Below are positions 1 through 8,459 of a stretch of DNA of 64,000 nucleotides, piece after piece. Made by a program: the position numbers and the translations under genes. Source of the stretch: Pseudomonas sp. TH43 (lineage in GTDB: Bacteria; Pseudomonadota; Gammaproteobacteria; Pseudomonadales; Pseudomonadaceae); NCBI RefSeq assembly GCF_016650635.1, contig NZ_JAEKFI010000004.1, positions 744,001 through 808,000 on the forward strand. The letters are read 5' to 3'. The notes below the pieces were generated by a model, which ran no database searches, was not told where the DNA came from, and was given only the letters and a program-made list of their open reading frames with translations. The number at the start of each line of letters is the position of its first letter. Positions within the stretch are counted from its first letter, which is position 1.

Positions 1-840
1 GTGATACTGGCCGGGCTGATCGGTGCTGGCATTCAGGCCTCGCGCACGCCAGCGCTGCACGAGCACGAGGGTGATGCACAGGGCATGCGCTACCTGTATC
101 GATTGATCGATCTGGATCAGCTGAAAATGGACACCACCGCCCTGCCCGATCTGCTGCTGGCGGCAGAGCGAATGAACTACACCGGACTGAACATTACGTT
201 TCCGTGCAAGCAGGCAATCATGCCGTTGCTGGATGAATTGTCCCCGGAAGCCAAGGGCATCGGCGCGGTAAACACCGTGGTATTGAAGGACGGCAAACGT
301 GTCGGTCACAACACCGATTGCCTCGGTTTCGCCGAGGGTTTTCGCCGAGGCTTGCAGGACGCCGCCCGTGAGCGTGTGGTGCAGATGGGCGCCGGTGGTG
401 CGGGCGCGGCAGTGGCCCACGCCCTCTTGAGCGAAGGCGTACAGCAATTGAGCATTTTCGACGTCGACAGCGACCGCGCCGAGAGTCTGGCGAACAATCT
501 CAATCAGCATTTCGGCTTCGGTCGCGCGGTGGCCGGCCGAGATCTGCCGAGTACGCTGAACCAGGCAGATGGTCTGGTGAACACTACGCCGATGGGCATG
601 GCCAAACTGCCGGGCATGCCGGTGCCGGTCGAGTTGCTGCGCAAGGAGTTGTGGGTCGCGGAGATTGTGTATTTCCCGCTGGAAACCGAACTGCTGCGCA
701 ACGCCCGTGCCTTGGGTTGCCGCACGCTGGACGGCGGCAACATGGCGGTGTTCCAGGCAGTGAAGGCGTTCGAACTGTTCAGCGGCGTGGTGCCGGATGC
801 ACAGCGGATGCTCGCGCATTTTCAAAGCATGAACGGGTGA
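1..840 (+). CDS. Shikimate/quinate dehydrogenase family protein (5-prime end probably outside window)
   Basis: Probably the NAD(P)-dependent step between quinate or shikimate and their 3-dehydro forms. The reading frame is open from base 1, and relatives I recall carry a few more N-terminal residues, so the true start is probably upstream. Counting from base 1, the substrate-binding segment NITFPCK places the catalytic lysine at residue 70, NTDCLGF places the catalytic aspartate at 106, and GAGGAGAA (130-137) is the nucleotide-binding glycine loop. The protein differs from housekeeping AroE and resembles the AroE-like catabolic class. The next genes are a regulator and 3-dehydroshikimate dehydratase, so a catabolic role is inferred. 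Cofactor preference cannot be read from sequence. Confidence 0.85.
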   Translation: MILAGLIGAGIQASRTPALHEHEGDAQGMRYLYRLIDLDQLKMDTTALPDLLLAAERMNYTGLNITFPCKQAIMPLLDELSPEAKGIGAVNTVVLKDGKRVGHNTDCLGFAEGFRRGLQDAARERVVQMGAGGAGAAVAHALLSEGVQQLSIFDVDSDRAESLANNLNQHFGFGRAVAGRDLPSTLNQADGLVNTTPMGMAKLPGMPVPVELLRKELWVAEIVYFPLETELLRNARALGCRTLDGGNMAVFQAVKAFELFSGVVPDAQRMLAHFQSMNG

Positions 841-842
841 GG

Positions 843-895
843 ATCAAAAGATCGCAGCCTGCGGCAGCTCCAGGGATCGGCTGCGATCTTTTGAT
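843..895. repeat. REP-type hairpin, likely bidirectional terminator
   Basis: A perfect 17-bp inverted repeat (843-859 and 879-895) with a 19-base loop. It carries the GATCAAAAGATCGCAGCC core seen in several other repeats of this window. It sits between two convergent genes and leaves almost no other room for a terminator. Confidence 0.8.
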
Positions 896-897
896 TG

Positions 898-1575
898 TCA
901 GGCTTGCAGGTAGCGCAACACCGACTCGCAGATCATCTCGCGATGCCGCTGCTTGATGCTTTCATCCGGCAGATCGATCTGAAAAATCTCGCCAAACGTA
1001 TGCCGGTTCGACACGCGATAGAAGCAGAACGAGCTGATCAGCAAATGCACGTCCAGAGCATCCAGCCCGCTGCGGAATACTCCCTCCTCAACACCGCGAC
1101 GCAGAATCTCGCCAAGTGAATCGAGGATGGTGTTGTTCATCGCCTTGATCGCGTCGGAACGCTTCACGTATTCAGCGTTGTGAATATTCTCGATGCTGAC
1201 GATGCGCACGAAATCGACGTTGCGGTCGTGGTGATCGAAGGTGAACTCCACCAACCGCCGAATCGCCACCACCGGCGACAGTTCGTCGAGGTGCAGTCGG
1301 TTCTCGGTGCTGCGGATATCACCGTAGAGCTTCTCCAACACCTCGACGTACAACTGTTCCTTACTGCCGAAGTAGTAATAGATCATGCGTTTTGAGGTAT
1401 GGATGCGCTCGGCGATCGCGTCGACGCGGGCACCGGACAAACCCTGCTGGACGAATTCGACGATCGCCTCTTGCAGGATGTTCTCGCGGGTCTTTTCCGG
1501 GTTGTTCTTGCGACTCTTGCGCGGCTCTACCGCTGGTAAGACGGAAGCTGCGGGGAGTTCTGGGATCATTGTCAT
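898..1575 (-). CDS. TetR family transcriptional regulator
   Basis: A 225-residue TetR-type repressor. A basic N-terminal tail precedes the DNA-binding domain; the helix-turn-helix lies at about residues 51-72 (VDAIAERIHTSKRMIYYYFG), the usual TetR_N signature. The rest is a helical ligand-binding domain without a recognisable ligand signature. The gene follows quiC1 on the same strand with a 101-base gap, so it may be co-transcribed with it. From its position it probably controls the shikimate/quinate genes and responds to a pathway intermediate, which is inference. A palindrome at 3757-3770 between quiC1 and the permease is a plausible operator. Confidence 0.85.
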   Translation of the reverse strand: MTMIPELPAASVLPAVEPRKSRKNNPEKTRENILQEAIVEFVQQGLSGARVDAIAERIHTSKRMIYYYFGSKEQLYVEVLEKLYGDIRSTENRLHLDELSPVVAIRRLVEFTFDHHDRNVDFVRIVSIENIHNAEYVKRSDAIKAMNNTILDSLGEILRRGVEEGVFRSGLDALDVHLLISSFCFYRVSNRHTFGEIFQIDLPDESIKQRHREMICESVLRYLQA

Positions 1576-1676
1576 TGCGGGCTCACGGCCATCACTGCAC
1601 AGGCGGCGATTATGAGCCGCGCGGCACAGTGAAGGAAGCCGCGCAGCCCGTGTTTAATCCCGCGTTTACGAATTCC

Positions 1677-3578
1677 CTACAACTTAGCCTGGCGAACGGC
1701 GCCACTGCGTGATTTGGCCATCGCTGCCAGACGTACGGCGACGTTCGCCGCACCATAACCGGCATAACCGTTTTTACGCTGGATGATCTCGAAGAAAAAG
1801 CGTCCTTCGAACGGCTCGGTGTAGACGTGGAACAACTCACCGCCCTGCGCGTCACGGTCGTAGAGCACGTTGTAATACGCCAGCTCGCTGAGGAACTCGT
1901 CGTCGAAATCGAAACGTGCGGCGAGGTCGTCGTAATAGTTGAGCGGGATATCCAGCAGCGGCACTCCGGCCTCTTTGGCGCGACTGACTTCAGCGAAGAT
2001 GTCGTCGCAATCGAAGGCGATGTGATGCACACCAGAACCGCGATAACTCGACAAGGCGTGGGAGATCGCAGTGTTGCGGTTCTCTGAGATGTTCAGCGGC
2101 AACCGGATCGAACTGTCGCGGCTGCGCAGCGCGCGGCTCTTCACCAGACCGTACGGGTCGGGCAGCACTACTTCGTCGTCGGCCTCGAAATCCAGCAGGC
2201 TTTTATAGAACAGAACCCAACTGTCGAGGCTGTCGGCGGGCAGCGCCATGGCCATGTGGTCGATGCGCTTCAGGCCGCCACGGGCCGTCGCGTTTGTCAG
2301 CAGGTTGAAATCGGTGCCGTAGACATCGGCCTGTTCATCCACCAGATAAATCAGGCTGCCGTCCGGCGCGCGCACGGCCGCCAGCTCCAGTTCATTCGGG
2401 CCGACCAATCCGCGATAGGGCTGCCCTTTGTAAGCGACGGCACGGGCCAGTGCACTGGCGCTGTCCTTGACTCGCACAGCCGTCGCACACAGCGATGGGC
2501 CGTGAGCCTCGAAAAAACTGTGGGCAAACGAATAGGGTTCGGAGTTGAGGATCAGGTTGATATCGCCCTGGCGCAACAGGCTGACGCTCTTGGAGCGGTG
2601 CTGCCCGGCCTTGACGAACCCCAAACGTTCCAGCCAATGGCTGAGCTTCGCGCCAAGCGCTTCATCGACGGCAAACTCGAGAAATTCGATGCCGTTGTAT
2701 TCACTGGCTTTCGGCGTTTCGAAAAGTATTTCACGGTTCGCCACAGGTTGGCTGTCCTGCTCCAGACGCTGGCGGGTCTTCTCTTCCAGATACAGCAGCG
2801 AACGCAAACCGTCAGCGGCATTGGCCCGTGGCGGCGCCGCACGGAAGCCGTCGTTGAAGATTTCCAGCGACAGCGGCCCGGTGTAACCACTCTGAATGAT
2901 CGGCGCGAGGAACCCCGGCAGATCGAATTCACCCTGCCCCGGGAAGCAGCGGAAATGCCGGCTCCACTCCAGCACATCCATCGCCAGAATCGGCGCGTCA
3001 GCCATTTGCACAAAGAAGATTTTATCGCCGGGGATGTCGGCAATCGCACGCGGATCGCCCTTCAGCGACAGGGTATGAAAACTGTCGAGCAGTACGCCAA
3101 GGCTCGGGTGATCGGCCTGACGGACGATGTCCCAGACCTGTTGATAAGTATTCACGTGGCGGCCCCAGGCCAGCGCTTCGTAACCAATGCGCAAGCCACG
3201 CGCGCCGGCGTGTTCGGCCAGCAGGTGCAGGTCATCGATGAGGATTTGCTGATCGCCGACGCTGTCCGCCGAAGCATTGCTGCACACCAGCACCAGATCG
3301 GTGCCCAGTTCCTGCATCAGGTCGAACTTGCGCTCGGCACGCTCCAGGTTGCGCGCCAGGCGATCACGGCGGCAGCCTTCGAAATCGCGGAACGGCTGAA
3401 ACAGAGTGATGGCGATGCCGAGATCGGCGCACATCTGTTTGATTTCCCGCGGACTGCCGTCGTAGTACAGGAGATCGTTTTCGAAAATCTCCACCCCGTC
3501 GAACCCGGCGGCGGCGATGGCTTCGAGTTTTTCCGGCAGGGTGCCGCTCAAGGAAACGGTGGCAATGGAACGCTGCAT
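1677..3578 (-). CDS. quiC1: 3-dehydroshikimate dehydratase fused to HPPD-like domain (QuiC1 type)
   Basis: Converts 3-dehydroshikimate to protocatechuate, feeding quinate and shikimate into the beta-ketoadipate pathway. The 633-residue protein is a two-domain fusion. Residues 1-270 form a TIM barrel of the sugar phosphate isomerase/AP endonuclease 2 family, with the metal ligands expected for P. putida QuiC1 at E134, D165, Q191 and E239. Residues of about 290-633 form a 4-hydroxyphenylpyruvate-dioxygenase-like vicinal oxygen chelate domain, with HHIAFDCDD and a C-terminal FFFEIIQR segment. Length and architecture match the bacterial fused dehydratases. The ATG at 3578 has a GGGAG ribosome site. 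The role of the second domain in vivo is unresolved. Confidence 0.93.
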   Translation of the reverse strand: MQRSIATVSLSGTLPEKLEAIAAAGFDGVEIFENDLLYYDGSPREIKQMCADLGIAITLFQPFRDFEGCRRDRLARNLERAERKFDLMQELGTDLVLVCSNASADSVGDQQILIDDLHLLAEHAGARGLRIGYEALAWGRHVNTYQQVWDIVRQADHPSLGVLLDSFHTLSLKGDPRAIADIPGDKIFFVQMADAPILAMDVLEWSRHFRCFPGQGEFDLPGFLAPIIQSGYTGPLSLEIFNDGFRAAPPRANAADGLRSLLYLEEKTRQRLEQDSQPVANREILFETPKASEYNGIEFLEFAVDEALGAKLSHWLERLGFVKAGQHRSKSVSLLRQGDINLILNSEPYSFAHSFFEAHGPSLCATAVRVKDSASALARAVAYKGQPYRGLVGPNELELAAVRAPDGSLIYLVDEQADVYGTDFNLLTNATARGGLKRIDHMAMALPADSLDSWVLFYKSLLDFEADDEVVLPDPYGLVKSRALRSRDSSIRLPLNISENRNTAISHALSSYRGSGVHHIAFDCDDIFAEVSRAKEAGVPLLDIPLNYYDDLAARFDFDDEFLSELAYYNVLYDRDAQGGELFHVYTEPFEGRFFFEIIQRKNGYAGYGAANVAVRLAAMAKSRSGAVRQAKL

Positions 3579-3609
3579 GCTTCAACTCCCGGACTGCGCG
3601 GCTTTAATG

Positions 3610-3691
3610 TAGGAGCTGCCGCAGGCGGCGATCGTTTGATCTTTATTCGTGAAAGCAAAATCAAAAAGATCGCAGCCTGCGGCAGCTCCTG
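3610..3691. repeat. REP pair (GTAGGAGCTGCCGCAGGC family)
   Basis: Two inverted copies of the AGGAGCTGCCGCAGGC unit, each followed by GATC-rich sequence, flank a roughly 35-base AT-rich spacer. The right copy reads GATCGCAGCCTGCGGCAGCT. It lies upstream of quiC1, so it is not simply a terminator of that gene. Confidence 0.8.
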
Positions 3692-3756
3692 CATGGGATG
3701 GGTTTTTATAGTGGGGAAATTATTGGCTGCATCGAACGCGGCAGCAATTTAAAGTG

Positions 3757-3770
3757 TACTAGCCGGTTAG
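3757..3770. promoter_or_regulatory. Operator-like palindrome, candidate TetR site
   Basis: ACTAGCCGGTTAGT is a 14-bp palindrome with one mismatched pair, in the size range of TetR-family operators. It lies between the divergent quiC1 and permease genes, with the TetR gene two positions away. The assignment to that regulator is inference. Confidence 0.5.
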
Positions 3771-3930
3771 TTTTGCGTGCGATTATCGAACACAATGGCG
3801 TTTTGGCGAATTGACGATTTTTCGTCCGCTGCCCACCATCGACTGCACATTGAGTCCGGATCTGAACCACCGGTCGCAGCGTGCACGAAAAAAGCACACC
3901 AAATAAAAAATCCAAAAACGGGTGGAACAC

Positions 3931-5268
3931 ATGATTCCTTCACAGACTTCCCGCATGGCCCCGGCCATGAGCACTGCCACGGGTGGCATCGGCGACAAGA
4001 TCCGCGGCGCCATGGCGGTCGGCAAAACCCGTTGGGGCATGCTGGCACTGGTGTTTTTCGCCACCACCCTGAACTACATCGACCGCGCCGCACTCGGCGT
4101 CATGCAGCCAATCCTCGCCAAGGAAATGAGCTGGACGGCGATGGATTACGCCAACATCAACTTCTGGTTTCAGGTCGGTTATGCGATCGGTTTCGTCCTG
4201 CAAGGGCGGTTGATTGACCGGGTCGGCGTCAAGCGCGTGTTTTTCTGCGCCGTCCTGCTCTGGAGCCTGGCCACCGGAGCCCACGGTCTGGCGACATCGG
4301 CGGTCGGCTTCATGGTCTGCCGATTCATCCTTGGCCTGACTGAGGCCGCCAACTACCCGGCCTGCGTGAAAACCACGCGCCTGTGGTTCCCGGCCGGCGA
4401 ACGCGCCGTGGCCACCGGCATCTTCAACGCCGGCACCAACGTTGGCGCGATGTTCACGCCAATGTTGCTGCCATTGGTGCTCCACGTATGGGGCTGGCAA
4501 GCGGCGTTCCTGTGCATGTCGGCACTGGGCGGGATCTGGCTGTTGTTCTGGGGCTTGAAGTACTTCAACCCGGAAGATCACCCGAGCGTTAAACAGTCGG
4601 AACTCGATTACATCCAGCAGGAAGTGGAACCGGAACAGGCCCGCGTGCCGTTCTCGAAAATCCTCCGCATGCGCGGCACCTGGGCCTTTGCCCTCGCCTA
4701 CTCGCTGACTGCACCGGTGTTCTGGTTCTACCTGTACTGGCTGCCGCCGTTCCTCAATCAGCAATACAACCTGGGCATCAACGTCACCCAGATGGGCATT
4801 CCGCTGATCATCATCTACGTCACCGCCGATTTCGGCAGTGTCGGTGGCGGCATTCTGTCTTCGTTCCTGATCGGTCGCGGGATGAACTCGATCAAGGCGC
4901 GGTTGCTGTCGATGTTCCTGTTCGCCTGCTGCATCATCGGCGTGGTCATGGCGGCAGGTTCCGCCAATCTGTGGGTTGCGGTAGCTGCCATCTCCCTGGC
5001 CATCGGTGCGCACCAAGCGTGGACGGCGAACATCTGGAGCCTGGTGATGGACTACACGCCCAAGCACATGATGAGTACGGTGTTCGGTTTCGGCGGCATG
5101 TGTGCGGCGATTGGCGGGATGTTCATGACCCAGATCGTCGGCCATATCCTCACCGTCACCAACAACAACTACACCGTGTTGTTCACCCTGATCCCGGCGA
5201 TGTACTTCATTGCGCTGACGTGGATGTACTTCATGGCCCCGCGCAAAATCCCGACCGTCACCGAATAA
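3931..5268 (+). CDS. MFS transporter, likely shikimate/dehydroshikimate or aromatic acid uptake
   Basis: A 445-residue major facilitator permease with about twelve hydrophobic segments, resembling the anion:cation symporter branch that takes up organic acids. The first helix region reads WGMLALVFFATTLNYIDRAAL, with the acidic residue typical of that branch. The loop after helix 2 carries GRLIDRVGVKR, matching the MFS DRxGxR signature. The ATG at 3931 is preferred over a GTG nine bases upstream because GGGTGG lies five bases before it. Divergent from quiC1, it probably imports quinate, shikimate or dehydroshikimate. The substrate is inferred from neighbours only. Confidence 0.85.
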   Translation: MIPSQTSRMAPAMSTATGGIGDKIRGAMAVGKTRWGMLALVFFATTLNYIDRAALGVMQPILAKEMSWTAMDYANINFWFQVGYAIGFVLQGRLIDRVGVKRVFFCAVLLWSLATGAHGLATSAVGFMVCRFILGLTEAANYPACVKTTRLWFPAGERAVATGIFNAGTNVGAMFTPMLLPLVLHVWGWQAAFLCMSALGGIWLLFWGLKYFNPEDHPSVKQSELDYIQQEVEPEQARVPFSKILRMRGTWAFALAYSLTAPVFWFYLYWLPPFLNQQYNLGINVTQMGIPLIIIYVTADFGSVGGGILSSFLIGRGMNSIKARLLSMFLFACCIIGVVMAAGSANLWVAVAAISLAIGAHQAWTANIWSLVMDYTPKHMMSTVFGFGGMCAAIGGMFMTQIVGHILTVTNNNYTVLFTLIPAMYFIALTWMYFMAPRKIPTVTE

Positions 5269-5271
5269 ACC

Positions 5272-5359
5272 CTGTAGGAGCTGCGGCACGCTGCGATCTT
5301 TTGATCTTGATGTTGAAGATCAAAAAATCGCCGCCTCGTTTCACTCGTCAGCTCCTACA
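5272..5359. repeat. REP pair, convergent terminator position
   Basis: Inverted GTAGGAGCTGCGGCACGCTGCGATC-type arms enclose an inner GATCTTGATGTTGAAGATC stem. The right arm is degenerate. It lies between the permease and the convergent EamA gene and overlaps the last codons of the latter. Confidence 0.75.
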
Positions 5360-6245
5360 AGGGTTTGTGTTTTCTGCTCTGCTGCCACGCTGCCGCCAGC
5401 CCGCTGCAACAAATCACCGCAATGCCGATGATCGTCAACAGACTCGGCGTGTGGTTGAACAGCAACCAGCCCAACAACCCCGCAAACACAATCTGGCAAT
5501 AACCGAACGGCGCCAGCAGCGCCGGTGCGGCATGGCGGAACGCCTGAGTCAGAAACAAGTGCGCGGTCATCCCGCAACTGCCCAGCGCCAGCATCAGCAC
5601 GGCGTGATTGAGCGTTGGCACCTGCCAGAAGAACGGCACCAGCGCGCTCATCACCAACGTGTTGCACAGCCCGGCGAAAAAGTTGCTGGTGGTCGGGCTG
5701 TCCACCTCCGCCAGTTTGCGCGTGAGCAACTGATAGAAGCAGAAAAACAACGCCGAGCAGAACGGCAAAAGCACCGCTGGAGTGAACAGTTCACCGCCCG
5801 GATGGACGATGATCAGCACACCGATAAAGCCACAAATCACCGCGATCCATTGGCCGCGTGTCACCCGTTCCTTGAGCAGCGGCACTGACAATGCCGTCAC
5901 CAAAACCGGCGCAAGAAAGTTGACCGCCGTGGCTTCCGCCAACGGGATGTACAGCAGCGCCGTGGTGAAAAACAGGCTGGTGCCCAGTAGGCAAAGTGCT
6001 CGGGTCAACTGCCATAAAGGCTTCTTGGTGCGCAGGACGCGCAACCCCGACTGCGGCAGAAAAATTCCCGCCATCAATAACGTGTGCACCAGATAACGCG
6101 CCCAGACCACCATCACGATCGGATAGAAACCGGACAGGTATTTCGACAGTGCGTCATGACTGGAGAACAGGAAGGTTGCCACGACGATCAGCAAGATCCC
6201 CTTGAAGGGTTGGTTGACACCGGAGAGCGGAGTGCTGACGGTCAT
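5355..6245 (-). CDS. EamA/DMT family transporter
   Basis: A 296-residue inner-membrane protein with ten predicted hydrophobic segments in two EamA repeats, as in drug/metabolite transporters. The second repeat opens with the charged segment KERVTRGQWIAVICGFIGVL. The ATG at 6245 has AAGGA six bases upstream, so the seven extra upstream residues are not used. It faces the isomerase and dehydrogenase genes on the same strand across a large palindrome (6281-6346). It may export or import a metabolite handled by those enzymes, but nothing in the sequence gives the substrate. Confidence 0.85.
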   Translation of the reverse strand: MTVSTPLSGVNQPFKGILLIVVATFLFSSHDALSKYLSGFYPIVMVVWARYLVHTLLMAGIFLPQSGLRVLRTKKPLWQLTRALCLLGTSLFFTTALLYIPLAEATAVNFLAPVLVTALSVPLLKERVTRGQWIAVICGFIGVLIIVHPGGELFTPAVLLPFCSALFFCFYQLLTRKLAEVDSPTTSNFFAGLCNTLVMSALVPFFWQVPTLNHAVLMLALGSCGMTAHLFLTQAFRHAAPALLAPFGYCQIVFAGLLGWLLFNHTPSLLTIIGIAVICCSGLAAAWQQSRKHKPL

Positions 6246-6280
6246 TGGGTTTCCTTGTGGTGCCAAAAAAGATCAAAAGC

Positions 6281-6346
6281 TTCGCGGGCAAGCCTTGCTC
6301 CTACAGGGGTTGGGTAAACCCCGTAGGAGCAAGGCTTGCCCGCGAA
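6281..6346. repeat. Long REP palindrome (CGCGGGCAAGCCTTGCTCC family)
   Basis: Arms of about 31 bases (TTCGCGGGCAAGCCTTGCTC at the left and its complement at the right) surround a four-base loop, with one bulged base. Almost perfect over 66 bases. It lies between two genes on the minus strand and would end transcription arriving from the isomerase gene. Confidence 0.85.
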
Positions 6347-6363
6347 CAGGTGCGCAGCGCCGC

Positions 6364-7179
6364 TTACAGTCGCGCCAACAACGCTCGAGTTTTATCAATC
6401 GCCATCTGCGCCCGCTGCAATCCATTCACGCCCTGCTCCAGCAGTTTAACCGTGGGAATTTCCAGGCTCAGTGCGATATTAGCCGGCAGCGCTTTCAGCA
6501 ACCCGAGCAGGTCGCAATCGCCTTCGCCGGGAAACCGCCGCTCGTTGCGCGCCTGACGCAAGATCTCGGCCATGTCTGACGGTCTCGGTCCCGCGACATC
6601 GCATAATTGCGCATAACGCAGGCGCGACGCTGGCACCCCTGCCAGATCCTGCAACCGTGACGCCGAACGATCAAAGTGGAACGCATCGACCAACACTGCT
6701 GCATTTTCGCGATCCGCGTTCTCGACAATGCGCAGCGCTTGCTCGAGATTGCGTGCATCCGTCCAGGGCATGAATTCCAGATGCGGATGCAACCCATACG
6801 GCGCCGCCAGATCGCAGAGTGCCGCGAAGTTATCGGTGAGCCGCTGCTCGTCAGGGTCGTTACCGGCCACCAGCAACTCAGTCGCACCAAACTCCGCGCC
6901 GACCGTCAGCAGTTTCTCGAAATCGGCCACGACGGTTTGCGGTTTCAGACGCAGAATTTCCACGTCGAGCACACGCACACCGGTATCACGTAACTGCGCC
7001 AATGTCCGACGACGCAAGTCGCCATCGGCTACCAACGGGAAGTGATATTCCTCAGGCGTTGCCGGCTCCAGACGCAAGCCGACATGGCTGTAACCGGCGC
7101 GCGCCGCCACTTCAACCATCTGCGGCGGCGACAACTCCAGCACGGTCAGGCTGGCCAATGACAGGATTCGTTCGCTCAT
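6364..7179 (-). CDS. Sugar phosphate isomerase/epimerase family TIM-barrel protein
   Basis: A 271-residue xylose-isomerase-like TIM-barrel protein of the AP endonuclease 2 family. Metal-ligand positions are visible as HLEFMPW, LVDAFHFDRS, YAQLCDVAG and the late LSLEIPT segment, giving the expected Glu-Asp/His-Gln-Glu set. This is the fold used by dehydroshikimate dehydratases, inosose dehydratases and hydroxypyruvate isomerases. The ATG at 7179 starts two bases after the stop of the dehydrogenase gene and has GAGG upstream, so the two are translationally linked. Substrate unknown; a cyclic polyol or keto acid is a reasonable guess from the partner gene. Confidence 0.85.
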   Translation of the reverse strand: MSERILSLASLTVLELSPPQMVEVAARAGYSHVGLRLEPATPEEYHFPLVADGDLRRRTLAQLRDTGVRVLDVEILRLKPQTVVADFEKLLTVGAEFGATELLVAGNDPDEQRLTDNFAALCDLAAPYGLHPHLEFMPWTDARNLEQALRIVENADRENAAVLVDAFHFDRSASRLQDLAGVPASRLRYAQLCDVAGPRPSDMAEILRQARNERRFPGEGDCDLLGLLKALPANIALSLEIPTVKLLEQGVNGLQRAQMAIDKTRALLARL

Positions 7180-7181
7180 GT

Positions 7182-8243
7182 TCAAGCCTCGATCAGTGCA
7201 GGGGCGCAAGCACGGCCGGTAGCAGCGGCGTCGCGAATGGCCTCAATCAGCGCAAGAGTGCGGGCGGCGTCGGCCGCACTCACCAGCGGCTCGACCTCAC
7301 GCCGCGCCACGCGTACGAAATGCTGTAACTGCAAACGTAAAGCTTCGTCACCGGTGTAGGACTCTTCCACCATCAGTAACGGTTCATGCCAACCGGCGTC
7401 GACCTGATCAGCGGCGTAGTGCCAGCGTTTGAGCTGGGGAATGCTCAATGCCCCGGCGGTGCCGGCCAGCAAGTAGCACGGCTGATCGGCCTGACGCGGA
7501 TACACCGGGTTTTCGCCGGAATCCAGCTCCCAACTCCACGGCGCTGTGACGGCATCCGAGCCGCTCAACGTACCCAATGTGCCGCCCTCGAATTGCAGCA
7601 AAACCGCCGCGCTGTCTTCATTGGCAAAACCACGTACAGCGTTGTCGGTGATCGCCTGCACCGAGCGCACTTCACCGCACAGGTGCCGGAGCAGATCGAG
7701 GTCGTGAATCAGGTTGGTCAGCAACATTCCCGCTCCCGGTTGACGACGCCACGGGATCTCGAAATAACTGTCCGGTTTGCGCAACTGGAACAGCGCGGTG
7801 ACCGTGGTCAGACGCCCGAGCGCGCCACTCTGCAGCAACTCATGGGCACGCACGATCAGCGGGTTGTGGCGTCGGTGATGGCCGACCAGTACCGGCACGC
7901 CGCTGCTTTTAACCGCAGCCACCAGTTCGCGCGCTTCATCAAGGTGCACGCCGACCGGTTTTTCCAGCAACACCGGCACACCTGCCGACAGACAATCAAG
8001 CGCCGTGCTGACATGTTGATTGTTCGGATTGGCAACGATCACCGCGTCTGGCCTGATTTGCTCGAGCATCTGACGGTGATCGGCGAAATGCCTTACACCC
8101 CACTCAGCCGCGAGGGCTGCGGCTTGCGGCCCGGGATCCACCACCGCGCACAGTGTTGCTTCAGTGAGGGTTTGCAGGTGCCGATAATGTTGCTGACCCA
8201 TGTTGCCAGCGCCGATCAGGGCGATTCGGAGGGGCGAATTCAA
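7182..8243 (-). CDS. Gfo/Idh/MocA family NAD(P)-dependent oxidoreductase
   Basis: A 353-residue dehydrogenase of the glucose-fructose oxidoreductase/inositol dehydrogenase family. The Rossmann motif GAGNMG is near the start, and the family EKP signature appears as LLEKPVGVHLDEA, supplying the catalytic lysine. A later NLIHDLDLLRHLCG segment supplies the conserved Asp-His pair. I place the start at a TTG at 8243 because AAAGGA lies seven bases upstream. The upstream ATG frame (8279) adds twelve residues without homology and has no ribosome site. Two bases separate it from the isomerase gene, so the pair forms an operon. Likely oxidises a sugar, inositol or alicyclic polyol. Confidence 0.87.
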   Translation of the reverse strand: MNSPLRIALIGAGNMGQQHYRHLQTLTEATLCAVVDPGPQAAALAAEWGVRHFADHRQMLEQIRPDAVIVANPNNQHVSTALDCLSAGVPVLLEKPVGVHLDEARELVAAVKSSGVPVLVGHHRRHNPLIVRAHELLQSGALGRLTTVTALFQLRKPDSYFEIPWRRQPGAGMLLTNLIHDLDLLRHLCGEVRSVQAITDNAVRGFANEDSAAVLLQFEGGTLGTLSGSDAVTAPWSWELDSGENPVYPRQADQPCYLLAGTAGALSIPQLKRWHYAADQVDAGWHEPLLMVEESYTGDEALRLQLQHFVRVARREVEPLVSAADAARTLALIEAIRDAAATGRACAPALIEA

Positions 8244-8363
8244 GGCGCGATCCTTTTGTGATTGTTGTTGGAATATCACTCCAGCAACAATTTAGAACCG
8301 AGTTCCACAATCAAAAACCCAGCAATCCTCAAACCGTGCGAACACCGCACAACTTCTCACCCG

Positions 8364-8445
8364 GTAGGCGCGGCCGCAGGCTGCGATCTTTTGATCGTGA
8401 CTTTAAAAACAACAGCAAAAGATCGCAGCCTGCGGCAGCTCCTAC
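8364..8445. repeat. REP pair
   Basis: GTAGGCGCGGCCGCAGGCTG and the inverted CAGCCTGCGGCAGCTCCTAC arms, each with GATCTTTTG or its complement on the inner side. It lies between the IclR gene end and the dehydrogenase start, both on the minus strand. Confidence 0.8.
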
Positions 8446-8459
8446 AGGGGATTGGGCAA

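Larger units (their letters stand above)
3579..3930. promoter_or_regulatory. Divergent intergenic region quiC1 / permease
   Basis: A 352-base stretch holding the promoters of quiC1 (leftward) and the permease (rightward). It contains a REP pair near quiC1 (3610-3691), a 14-bp operator-like palindrome (3757-3770) and an AT-rich leader before the permease. No small gene is convincing here. Confidence 0.6.

Noticed and set aside
2256..3752. 498-codon open frame antisense to quiC1
   Set aside because: Shadow frame in GC-rich DNA. Its product has no recognisable domain, whereas quiC1 on the other strand has full domain structure and metal ligands.
3940..5289. 449-codon frame antisense to the MFS permease
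   Set aside because: Rich in His, Gln, Arg and Asp as expected for antisense of a GC-rich membrane protein gene. No conserved domain visible.
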